Notes under the pieces: model-generated
The model's input: the letters and a program-made list of their open reading frames with translations, nothing else
Database searches by the model: none
Told to the model about the DNA's origin: nothing
Translations under genes and position numbers: made by a program
Shown: positions 17,337 to 25,326 of the stretch, in pieces
Layout: the number at the start of each line of letters is the position of its first letter
Position numbering within the stretch: the stretch's first letter is position 1
Origin: Clostridiales bacterium
GTDB taxonomy: Bacteria > Bacillota > Clostridia > Lachnospirales > Lachnospiraceae
DNA length: 64,000 nt
NCBI GenBank assembly: GCA_021202925.1
Contig: JAJQCD010000001.1
Location: 35,476 to 99,475 of the forward strand
Direction of reading: 5' to 3'

Positions 17337-18723
17337 GAATACACCAATACCAAATGCGGTCATGCAGCTGTCAATGCCCATGGTCGTGAGTTCGCTTGTG
17401 ATGGTGCTGTACAGCCTGACGGATACCTATTTTGTGGGAATGCTCAATAATCCTGTCCAAAATGCTGCGGTTACCCTTGCCGCGCCGGTGCTGCTGGCTT
17501 TTATCGCGGTCAATAACCTGTTCGGTGTCGGCTCGTCCAGCATGATGAGCCGTGCGATGGGTGCAAAGAATTACGATGTTGTCTATCACAGTTCGGCATT
17601 CGGGTTTTACTGTTAGCTGTTTTCCGGCATCCTTTTTTCGCTGGTGTGCATTGTTGTTCAGAATCCGCTTTTAAACCTGCTGGGAGTCGATGATATCACC
17701 CGGCAGGCCACGCTGGAATACATGACATGGACGGTTTTCTGCGGCGCGACACCGGCGATCCTGAATGTGGTAATGGCTTATCTTGTGCGTGCAGAAGGCG
17801 CGTCTCTCCATGCAAGCATCGGTACAATGACCGGCTGTATCCTGAACATGATTCTGGATCCGTTTTTTATCCTGCCGCAGTTCCTCGATATGGGCGCTGC
17901 AGGCGCCGGCCTTGCGACATTCCTGTCCAACTGCGTGGCCTGTATCTATTTCTTTGTGTTACTGTATGCGAAACGGAAATCGACCTTTGTCTGCCTGAAT
18001 CCGAGAATGCTCTCATTTGAACGTTCACTTGTGCTTAATATCTGCGGTGTGGGAGTACCGGCAGCAATACAAAACCTGCTGAACGTGACAAGCATGACGA
18101 TTCTCAACAACTTCACGGCGGGCTATGGTGCGGATGCAGTAGCGGCCATGGGTATTGCGCAGAAGATCAATATGGTACCGGTACAGGTTTGCCTCGGCTT
18201 TTCCCAGGGCGTCATGCCGCTGATCAGTTACAATTATACTTCCGGAAACCGCAAACGGATGAAGGACTGCATCTTCTTTACCATAAAACTGATTTTTCCT
18301 GTGCTGATTCTGGCGACGGCTTTATTCTGCGTTTTTTCCAGTGGTCTGGTCGCATTGTTTATGGACAATAAGGAGATCATTACCCATGGCACACATTTCT
18401 TGCGCGGCTTCAGCCTTTCGATCCCGTTTTTGTGCCTGGACTTTCTCGCGGTTGGTGTGTTTCAGGCTCTGGGCCGCGGCAGATCGGCGCTGGTATTTGC
18501 CATACTGCGCAAGATTATTTTGCAGGTGCCTGCGCTCTTTATCCTGGACTATCTGTTCCCGCTCTATGGGCTGGTATACTCACAGTTTGTCGCGGAACTG
18601 GTTCTGGGCATCTGTGGATTTGTTATGATACTGCATATATGCAATGAGAAGCCAGGGCAGGGCAGATCCGCGAAGGGGCTCCTGTCGGCGAATCGGATGC
18701 AGAAGGAAAAACGCATGGAATGA
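17305..18723 (+). pseudogene. MATE transporter interrupted by an in-frame TAG
   Basis: The reading frame starting METTRKLDVFENTPIPNAVMQL and ending at TGA 18721 would give about 472 residues with all MATE segments (SLVMVLYSLTDTYFVGML, NNLFGVGSSSMMSRAMGA, DPFFIL, ICGVGVPAAIQNLL, GFSQGVMPLISYNY). A single TAG at 17614-17616 splits it after residue 103, at a site where MATE proteins often have Trp or Gln. There is no other frameshift or stop, so inactivation is recent, or the codon is suppressed, or it is a sequencing error. The start overlaps the end of the sirtuin gene by 32 bases. Confidence 0.75.
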
Positions 18724-18764
18724 TATCCGGGAGTTTCACCTGGACAGTTGAGGAGATGATCATT

Positions 18765-19541
18765 ATGATACTGACAAAAGACGCTTATTTTGCGCCATCC
18801 GATGATATTCGCCGACTTCACATCTGGCTCCCGGATGAATATGCTCAAACCGATGACCGCTATCCGGTCATGTACATGTTCGACGGCCATAATCTGTTCC
18901 TGGATAGCAATGCTACTTATGGTACATGCTGGGGATTGAAAGATTTTTTCCTGCAGTGGCCAAAGCCTGTGATCTGTGTGGGGATTGAGTGCAGCCACAG
19001 AGGACAGGAACGCCTGAGCGAATACTGTCCCTATGATTGCCACGGCGGATTCCTCGGAACCTTTCATGGCATAGGAGAGCAGACGCTTGCGTGGATTGCA
19101 GACACACTAAAGCCAGAGATCGACCGGACGTATCGTACGTATTCTTTTCGGGAAGCGACAGGCATCGGAGGCAGCAGCATGGGCGGGCTGATGAGTCTGT
19201 ACGGAGTCGTTCGCTATAATCAGATTTTTTCGAAAGCAGCCTGCCTGTCCAGTGCGGTAACACCATTTCAGGAGCAGCTTCTGGGTGATATCCGGGATAC
19301 TGCATTAAATCCGGACACGCGGGTATATCTCAGCTGGGGAGAGCAGGAAGGGCGCTGGCAGTCAGAAGAACAAAGAGACAGTTTTGATACGATGCTTGCC
19401 CGATGCAACCGGGCTATCGAAACTGCCCTGTGTGAACGGGGAATAACCACGATGCTGGCGATGCAGAAAAATGGCGGCCACTGCGAAGCAGACTGGGCTA
19501 AACAGGTGCCACAGTTTATGGATTTTTTGTGGAGATCCTGA
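18765..19541 (+). CDS. Alpha/beta-hydrolase of the esterase D / enterochelin-esterase type
   Basis: A 258-residue protein with the order expected for putative esterases: RLHIWLPDEYAQTDDRYPVMYMFDGHNLF (oxyanion region), the nucleophile elbow GIGGSSMGGLMSLY (Ser in GSSMGG), LSWGEQEG and a C-terminal catalytic His in KNGGHCEADW. It probably hydrolyses a carboxylic ester or siderophore-type ester in the cytoplasm; no signal peptide is seen. ATG 18765 is chosen because GAGGAG lies nine bases upstream; the in-frame ATGs at 18720 and 18756 are poorly placed. Confidence 0.8.
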   Translation: MILTKDAYFAPSDDIRRLHIWLPDEYAQTDDRYPVMYMFDGHNLFLDSNATYGTCWGLKDFFLQWPKPVICVGIECSHRGQERLSEYCPYDCHGGFLGTFHGIGEQTLAWIADTLKPEIDRTYRTYSFREATGIGGSSMGGLMSLYGVVRYNQIFSKAACLSSAVTPFQEQLLGDIRDTALNPDTRVYLSWGEQEGRWQSEEQRDSFDTMLARCNRAIETALCERGITTMLAMQKNGGHCEADWAKQVPQFMDFLWRS

Positions 19542-19686
19542 TGGGTTATTTCCGCAAGGCGCAGCGCGTTCTGAAATGAGATATGTACAGAATTTTCTCT
19601 TCGCAAAAGACGTGGTGTTGATGTGCATTTGTTCGTTCGAAAAAATATGGAAAAACAGGTTGACGGGTAAAGGAGAAACGGACAGG

Positions 19687-20088
19687 ATGAAAACAGTGAA
19701 GGTGGTAGCGGCGATTATCACACATAATCATAAAATATTTGCGACCCAGCGGGGATACGGTGAGTTTAAAGATGGCTGGGAGTTCCCTGGCGGCAAGATT
19801 GAACCCGGCGAGACGCCACAGGAAGCGTTGATCCGCGAGATCAGGGAAGAGTTGGATACGGAGATTGAAGTGGGAGAATTCCTGGACACGGTAGAGTATG
19901 ATTACCCGAATTTTCATCTCTCGATGGACTGTTTTTTATGTACAATCAAATCCGGAGATCTTGTTTTGAAGGAACATGAGGCAGCAAAGTGGCTGGCAAA
20001 GGAAGATTTGGATAGCGTGGCGTGGCTGTCGGCAGATCAGGAGATACTTCCTGAGATACAGAAAAACCGGAGCATATCGCTCCGGTAA
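19687..20088 (+). CDS. NUDIX hydrolase, MutT-like
   Basis: A 133-residue protein, MKTVKVVAAIITHNHKIFATQRGYGEFKDGWEFPGGKIEPGE, with a full NUDIX box GGKIEPGETPQEALIREIREELDTEI. It resembles 8-oxo-dGTP or CTP pyrophosphohydrolases that clean the nucleotide pool. The ATG at 19687 fits the conserved MutT start; a longer open frame upstream (from 19471) overlaps the esterase and is not used. A hairpin spanning its stop serves the convergent ybaK. Confidence 0.88.
   Translation: MKTVKVVAAIITHNHKIFATQRGYGEFKDGWEFPGGKIEPGETPQEALIREIREELDTEIEVGEFLDTVEYDYPNFHLSMDCFLCTIKSGDLVLKEHEAAKWLAKEDLDSVAWLSADQEILPEIQKNRSISLR
20061..20086 (-). terminator. Intrinsic terminator for the minus-strand ybaK gene
   Basis: On the minus strand, ACCGGAGC-GATAT-GCTCCGGT is followed by TTTTTC: an 8-base stem plus T-run, 72 bases past the ybaK stop. 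On the plus strand it covers the last codons of the NUDIX gene. Confidence 0.75.
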
Positions 20089-20157
20089 TCCCTTGTCAAA
20101 GAAATGCAATGACGTGCCATTGGTTGATTATTGTTTGGCATGGATGTGGAACGCTGC

Positions 20158-20643
20158 TTACGCCTGTTCGTCTTCATGCCAGTCTTTACAGACGTCGATC
20201 CACCCGCTATAGCCGGAATGTTCTTCCAGTTCCTCCAGGGAGAGCTTCACTGCGCTGTGTCCGTTCCCGCCAGCCGGATATACCTGCTCAAATCGCCTGA
20301 GTGAAACATCCAGATAAACGGTGACATCGGGTTTAATCGCAAATGGGCAAACGCCGCCGGGGGCGTGGCCGATCGCGTCCTCCACCTGGTCGCCGGGGAT
20401 CATCCTGGCTTTCTGGTGAAAGGTGCTTTTGTATTTTTTATTATCCACTTTGGCGTCTCCGGCCGTGACGATCAGAACCGGCTTTTCATCCGCGAAGAAG
20501 GACATGGTTTTGGCGATCTGCCGGGGCTGACATCCGATGGCATGGGCGGCTTCCTCGACGGTGGCGCTGGATTGTTCGAGTGCGATCACGCGTTCTTCCA
20601 GGCCTGCGGACGCGAAATATTGTCTGACACGTTCAAAAGACAT
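20158..20643 (-). CDS. ybaK: YbaK/EbsC family aminoacyl-tRNA deacylase
   Basis: A 161-residue protein of the YbaK/ProX editing superfamily. IAKTMSFFADEKPVLIVTAGDAKVDNKKYK holds the conserved Lys that positions the substrate, and APGGVCPFAI is the family G-x-x-P loop. Such proteins hydrolyse misacylated tRNAs such as Cys-tRNA(Pro). It stands alone on the minus strand with its own promoter and terminator, convergent with the NUDIX gene and divergent from the T-box operon. Confidence 0.88.
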   Translation of the reverse strand: MSFERVRQYFASAGLEERVIALEQSSATVEEAAHAIGCQPRQIAKTMSFFADEKPVLIVTAGDAKVDNKKYKSTFHQKARMIPGDQVEDAIGHAPGGVCPFAIKPDVTVYLDVSLRRFEQVYPAGGNGHSAVKLSLEELEEHSGYSGWIDVCKDWHEDEQA

Positions 20644-20706
20644 ATGGTTTCACCTCTTTCTGCTGCATAGGTCTGTGTCGATCGGAAAAGTCTATGCACA
20701 TCGCTA

Positions 20707-20735
20707 ATTGTACAGCAAAAATGGATGGCATACAA
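20707..20735 (-). promoter_or_regulatory. Promoter of ybaK
   Basis: On the minus strand TTGTAT (20735-20730), 17-base spacer, TACAAT (20712-20707), 64 bases before the start codon. Confidence 0.55.
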
Positions 20736-20820
20736 CCCCAAAATATCAACACGTATCTTTTTTGAAATTTGAATTATTTTGGTTTACAATCGCAAAAATT
20801 CGGAAAAATGCGATCAAAGA

Positions 20821-20849
20821 TTGACATTTTGACGAATTAGTGATATAGT
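20821..20849 (+). promoter_or_regulatory. Promoter of the T-box operon
   Basis: TTGACA at 20821-20826, 17-base spacer, TATAGT at 20844-20849. Transcription should begin near 20856, just before stem I of the T-box. Confidence 0.75.
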
Positions 20850-20865
20850 GACTACAGTTTTTATC

Positions 20866-21142
20866 GTTCAAACTGTTGATGAGGAAGATATGCTGAGAGA
20901 CGGCCATGCAGCGAACCCGGGATGGTGAAAGCCGGGCGGCGACAGCAACAGCAAGTGGGCCTCGGAGGGTGAAGCGAAGGGATTTCCGGCAGGAGATCGC
21001 AGTAGCGGAGACGGGAAGGGCTGCCGTTATCAGCCGGGGATGTGATGGCATCCGATGAGGCGGACATTGTATCAATGTCAAACAAGGTGGTACCGCAGGA
21101 GTTTACCTGTCCTTGAAGATTTTTCTTCAGGGGCAGTTTTTT
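20866..21142 (+). promoter_or_regulatory. T-box riboswitch leader (specifier Val GUG or Trp UGG)
   Basis: Stem I is recognisable: GAUGAGGAAGAUA, helix UGCUG/CAGCA, the AGAGA bulge and distal loop CCCGG-GAUGGUGAAAG-CCGGG. The specifier loop 3' side between CAGCA and CCUC reads AGUGGG, allowing GUG (Val, 20955-20957) or UGG (Trp, 20956-20958). The T-box AAGGTGGTACCGCAGG is at 21084-21099. Its UGGU pairs with an A discriminator base, which favours Val. The terminator is CTGTCCTTGAAG / CTTCAGGGGCAG + TTTTTT at 21107-21142, and CCTGTCCTT can instead pair with the T-box to form the antiterminator. Uncharged tRNA should switch on the GntP-amidohydrolase operon. Confidence 0.92.
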
Positions 21143-21221
21143 GTTAAAGCATACGTAAGAAGCTGCCAGTGGCAGGTCCTGTAGTTGTGGTGAAAAATAA
21201 CAAGAGTTAAGGAGAGAAACG

Positions 21222-22520
21222 ATGAATGCAGAACTGATCAGCCTGATTGGTATTTTGCTGGCTTTGGTGGTTGTGGTGGTGGGATCGATGAGAAGCATCA
21301 GCCTCATCATCCTGGCAAGTGTGGCGGCCTTTCTTGTGGCGGCGACTGGCGGTGTGGGACTGCTGGACGGTTACACGACATATCTTGGCGGTGTGGCCGG
21401 TTCGATTACCAGTATGTTTCCCCTGTTTCTGGGAGGACAGCTGTTGGGATGCTTTCTGGAGCAGAGCGGCCTGACGGAGTCCATCGCCAATGCCATTATC
21501 AAAAAATTTGGCGCCAGAGCGATTGTTGTGGCGGTGTTTACCGTATCCTGGATTCTGGTATTTTGCGGCATCAATGTGTTTGTCATTATTTTTACGGTTT
21601 ACCCGATTGCATGCGCGTTTTTTAAGGTGGGTGATATTCCGCGGAATCTGATTCCGGCCTGTGTGCTGGGAGCCTGCGTATCGGAACAGGTTCTTCCGGG
21701 AGTGACTACCACGGCCAATGTCCTGACAACGGAGGCGTTTGGCGTTCCCGCGGCGGCGGGGCCGGTGACCGGTATTTTCCTGTCGGCATTTCTGTTTGTG
21801 GCGAATGCCGGATACCTTTACGTTCAGGGGGAGAAAGCCAGAAAACGGGGCGAACATTTTGTGCCGCTTCCCGGTGAGGCGTTTGAGGTTGACCTTGATA
21901 AAAAGGGACTTCCTCATCCTCTGCTGGTGATTTTTCCACTGGGAGTGGTGCTGGTTGCGCTGAATCTGTTCCAGATTCCCGCCTACGCGTCTCTCTATCT
22001 GGGGGCTGTTGTCGCCATGGTCCTTTTCTTCCGGCGTCTGGGTGGTCTGGACGGGGTGACTCAGACGCTCAACAAAGCGGCGAAGAACTCAATGTCTGTT
22101 ATGTCGACCTGTGCGATTATCGGTTTCAGCAGCATCGTTACGGCGGTGCCGGGATACAATCTGCTCCTTAGTGGGTTGGAAAAGATTTCCGGGGGTAATC
22201 CCTATATTTTCGCGTTTATCTGTGTGGCGGTCATTGCAGCAGTTTCCGGCTCTGCCACAGGCGGTGTCAAGTTTGTGCTCCAAAGCTTCAGTGATCGGCT
22301 TCTGGCGATGGGGGGAAATCCTGCCTCTCTCTGCCGGGTGATCTGCGCGTCGTCTCTGACCTTTGATTCCCTGCCTCACAACAGCGCGGTGGTTCTGACG
22401 CTGAACGCGTGCAATGTTTCCCACAAAGAGGGGTATCGGCATGTGGCTGTGACAACTGTATTGAATACGACGATTGCAACGGCAATTGCCATTCTCTTTG
22501 CGATGATTGGCATTCGCTGA
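21222..22520 (+). CDS. GntP-family permease
   Basis: A 432-residue membrane protein with about 12 hydrophobic segments in the GntP/gluconate permease style: LIGILLALVVVVVGSMRSISL, GSITSMFPLFLGGQLLGCFLEQSGLTESIANAIIKKFG, and a C-terminal LPHNSAVVLTLNACNVSHKEGY. GntP members move organic acids with protons. The conserved AAGGAG precedes ATG 21222. As first gene after a T-box, its substrate is more likely an amino-acid derivative than gluconate. It is followed by three amidohydrolases, suggesting import then hydrolysis. Confidence 0.82.
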   Translation: MNAELISLIGILLALVVVVVGSMRSISLIILASVAAFLVAATGGVGLLDGYTTYLGGVAGSITSMFPLFLGGQLLGCFLEQSGLTESIANAIIKKFGARAIVVAVFTVSWILVFCGINVFVIIFTVYPIACAFFKVGDIPRNLIPACVLGACVSEQVLPGVTTTANVLTTEAFGVPAAAGPVTGIFLSAFLFVANAGYLYVQGEKARKRGEHFVPLPGEAFEVDLDKKGLPHPLLVIFPLGVVLVALNLFQIPAYASLYLGAVVAMVLFFRRLGGLDGVTQTLNKAAKNSMSVMSTCAIIGFSSIVTAVPGYNLLLSGLEKISGGNPYIFAFICVAVIAAVSGSATGGVKFVLQSFSDRLLAMGGNPASLCRVICASSLTFDSLPHNSAVVLTLNACNVSHKEGYRHVAVTTVLNTTIATAIAILFAMIGIR

Positions 22521-22604
22521 TTCAACCGTGTTTTTACGAAACAGAAAAAGAATTCTGCAGATATAAATTTGCAGATATAAATAATTTAGGAAAGGAAGCA
22601 GAAC

Positions 22605-23930
22605 ATGGCTAGAAAAACATATCTGATCCATGCAAGGATCATCGACGGTGTTTCTGAGCAGGCGGTGGAGGATGGTATCCTTGTGTTTCAGTCTGGTCAG
22701 ACCGCCCAGAAGGGCGGCAGAGAGGATAAAATCCTGTTTGTTGGTGACATGAAGGATTATCCGGCGTTTCCGTCGGAGGTTACCGGGGCGGACACAGTGC
22801 TGGATCTGACGGGATATACGTTGACGCCGGGACTTTATAATGTCCATGGACATATTGGATTGACCATGCCGTATAAGTCGTATCGTTTTGATGAGATGGG
22901 AGTGGCATATCGGAGCCTTGTCATGCTGCGCCGGGCCTGTGAGGCGCTCAACTGCGGCATTACTACGGTTCGGTCGGCGGGCGGGCCGGATAATATTGAT
23001 TATGCCATTCGCGATGCTGTGGACAATGAGATGATGATGGCGTCGCGTATCGTTCCATGCGGAGCGCTCAACATTGCGGTCGGTGGGCATGCCTGGAACA
23101 ATTACATTTCCACCATGTATAATGGCGCGGATCAGTTTCGGGCCGCCGCCCGGGCGGAGCTTGCCAAGGGCGCGCAGTTTATCAAAATCGGTCTGACAGG
23201 CGGAGCTGCCAGCGCCAATGAGGGCATGGCGGATAAGCAGATGACGGACGAGGAAATTGAGGCAGTGGTGGAGGTGGCTCATAGTGCGGGCAAACGTGTG
23301 GCAGCTCATCTGGGCGGCGACAAGCCTATTCAGGAGTTTGTGAAGCTGGGTGGCGACAGTGTGGAACACGCCTATCATATGGAATGGGAGACAGCCTGTC
23401 TGATGAAGGAACGCGGGACCTTCCTGGTGCCGACGCTATCCGTGACCAATTGCCATCATTATCTGGTGGGACATGGAAGTCCCGAATTTCAGGTGCGGAA
23501 GCTGGATGAGACAGGCGAGGCGCACAGCCAGTCCATCGGCAACGCGATCCGGGCGGGCGTTACGATCTGTGTAGGAACGGATCTGCTGCCGTCCGATCCC
23601 ATTGACGGCACGAACGCGACCGTCCGGGAGATGGAGCTTCTGGTGCGGGCGGGACTGACGCCCATGCAGGCGATCAAGGCTGCGACGTCTAACAGCGCCA
23701 GACTGACGGATACCATTGGGTTTACCGGCACGCTGGAGGCCGGGAAGGAAGGCGATTTTATTGCGGTCAAGGGCGCGCCGGATAAACAGATCAGCGATAT
23801 GAGAAATCTGTCTCTGGTAGCCAAGGGCTGCCGCCTGATCTGGAGCTCGGTGCCGGGGCTGGTGCTTCGCAGATACAATACCGGCTTCCCGGGAATGGAA
23901 CTGGCCGGCGGGACATATCTGAAGTGGTAA
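22605..23930 (+). CDS. Amidohydrolase, imidazolonepropionase / Xaa-Pro dipeptidase-like, complete active site
   Basis: A 441-residue amidohydrolase-superfamily enzyme. Metal ligands are all present: His81 and His83 (NVHGHIG), Lys194 for the bridging carbamate (FIKIGLTGG), His235 (AAHLGG), His255 (VEHAYH) and Asp326 (VGTDLLPSDP). The architecture matches the group of zinc carboxypeptidases that cleave dipeptides or N-acyl amino acids. No signal peptide is seen, so it is cytoplasmic. It follows the permease by 84 bases with GGAAGG as RBS. It probably releases an amino acid from an imported amide; the exact substrate is unknown. Confidence 0.85.
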   Translation: MARKTYLIHARIIDGVSEQAVEDGILVFQSGQTAQKGGREDKILFVGDMKDYPAFPSEVTGADTVLDLTGYTLTPGLYNVHGHIGLTMPYKSYRFDEMGVAYRSLVMLRRACEALNCGITTVRSAGGPDNIDYAIRDAVDNEMMMASRIVPCGALNIAVGGHAWNNYISTMYNGADQFRAAARAELAKGAQFIKIGLTGGAASANEGMADKQMTDEEIEAVVEVAHSAGKRVAAHLGGDKPIQEFVKLGGDSVEHAYHMEWETACLMKERGTFLVPTLSVTNCHHYLVGHGSPEFQVRKLDETGEAHSQSIGNAIRAGVTICVGTDLLPSDPIDGTNATVREMELLVRAGLTPMQAIKAATSNSARLTDTIGFTGTLEAGKEGDFIAVKGAPDKQISDMRNLSLVAKGCRLIWSSVPGLVLRRYNTGFPGMELAGGTYLKW

Positions 23931-23949
23931 GGATGGAGGGATGCAGAAT

Positions 23950-25302
23950 ATGAGCAGAACGATCTATGAAAACGCGCGGATTCTTGTCGGCGACGGACAG
24001 GTCATCGAACATGGCAGCCTTGTGATAGAGCATACGCAAAAGGATTTTATCCCGCCTGCGAATGGGGAAACACCGGTCAAAATTGCGCCGTCTGTCACGG
24101 ACAAAATTGTTTATTTGGGTGAGGCGGACGGTTACACAGAAGGTGCGGATGAAACCATCGATGTCCAGGGGAATACGCTGATGCCGGGGCTGATTGATGC
24201 GGACACGAGACTGGATACGCTTTCTTCCGGAGCCAACGATTATGTGGACAATATCGGCATCGCCTACCGGACATTGATCAGCTATCGCAGCGCGGCGGAG
24301 GCCTTGAACGTGGGCGTTACGACGCTTCGGGCGGTGGGGATGCCCAACAATATTGATATCGCCTTAAAAAATGCCATTGCCAAGACCATGTTTTTCGGAC
24401 CTTCGATCCTGGCGACAGGGCCCATCTACGCGGTGACGGCGGGCAGGGGTCATGAACGGTATGGGCTGATTGAAGCCAGCGGCACAGACGCCCTGCGGGC
24501 GCAGATGCGGATTCATCTGAGCCGTGGATTAGACGGCGTTACAATGCAGGTAAACGGCGACAGGCTGGAGACGCTGGGCGGTGAATATCAAAAGGAAATG
24601 TCAGACGCGGAGCTTTGCGCTCTGGTCAAACATGCTCACGGCGCAGAAAAACCGGTGGCGGTGAATGCGAGCGGTGACCCGTCTGTCCGCAGCGCCTTGC
24701 AGGCAGGCGCGGACTGTATCCAGCAGGGGTATCGCATCGGCGACGAGCTTTTAAAGGAAATGGCGGAAAAGGGGGTCTGTTATGTTCCCTGTCTCGTCTC
24801 TACCCTGGGGACGGAGATCGAGGAGGAGCATTTTGATGTGGTCCGGCGGGCATACAGGGCCGGTGTGCGGCTGGCAGTCGGAACCGAGCTTTTGCCGTCC
24901 GAGCCGGTTGATGGCACCGTTGCCATAATCCGCGAGATGGAGCTTTTTGTCGAGGCGGGAATGACGCCGACTGAGGCGATCGCGGCTGCCACATGGGAGG
25001 CAGCCGACGTCGTTCGTTCCGGACGCGGGGTACTGAAGGAGGGAGGAAAGCCCGATTTCCTGGTCGTCGCCGGAAAGCCGGATCAGGATATTTCCTGCAT
25101 GCGGGAGATTCTCGCGGTGGTAAAAGACGGACGCCGTGCGTTCCATCGTATCGGCGGCGCGAAGGAACGGCTGTTCCATATTCACGCTCCGCTTTATGAG
25201 GTTGCGGGCGGCACGACGTTTGACTGGACAAAAGGGGCGCTGCAGGGTGTCAGGGAGCCTGAAAATTATAACATCACCTGGAATCTTATCAAAGAGATCT
25301 GA
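23950..25302 (+). CDS. Amidohydrolase-fold pseudoenzyme (paralogue with all metal ligands replaced)
   Basis: A 450-residue paralogue of the preceding gene, alignable along its length (TLMPGL, GIAYRTLISYRSAAEALNVGVTTLRAVGMPNNIDIAL, GTELLPSEPVDGT). Every catalytic position is changed: His-x-His is Asp85-x-Arg87, the carbamate Lys is Met199, the two later His are Asn239 and Gln259, and the Asp is Glu313. The frame is intact and translation signals are good (ATG 23950, nine bases after GGAGGG), so it is probably expressed. I infer a non-catalytic partner of the active enzyme, perhaps in a hetero-oligomer, or a binding protein. Confidence 0.85.
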   Translation: MSRTIYENARILVGDGQVIEHGSLVIEHTQKDFIPPANGETPVKIAPSVTDKIVYLGEADGYTEGADETIDVQGNTLMPGLIDADTRLDTLSSGANDYVDNIGIAYRTLISYRSAAEALNVGVTTLRAVGMPNNIDIALKNAIAKTMFFGPSILATGPIYAVTAGRGHERYGLIEASGTDALRAQMRIHLSRGLDGVTMQVNGDRLETLGGEYQKEMSDAELCALVKHAHGAEKPVAVNASGDPSVRSALQAGADCIQQGYRIGDELLKEMAEKGVCYVPCLVSTLGTEIEEEHFDVVRRAYRAGVRLAVGTELLPSEPVDGTVAIIREMELFVEAGMTPTEAIAAATWEAADVVRSGRGVLKEGGKPDFLVVAGKPDQDISCMREILAVVKDGRRAFHRIGGAKERLFHIHAPLYEVAGGTTFDWTKGALQGVREPENYNITWNLIKEI

Positions 25303-25326
25303 TGATACCATAGAAAAGAGGTTGCC

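Noticed and set aside
17614..17616. Possible pyrrolysine or selenocysteine recoding in the MATE gene
   Set aside because: The codon is TAG, not TGA, and MATE proteins are not known to use pyrrolysine; a nonsense mutation is simpler. No PylT-like gene is in the window.
20946..20960. Reading AGC or CAA as the T-box specifier
   Set aside because: These triplets lie in the CAGCA helix that pairs with UGCUG, not in the specifier loop.
22089..23378. 429-codon minus-strand frame
   Set aside because: Antisense to the permease and the first amidohydrolase, with no recognisable domain or RBS.
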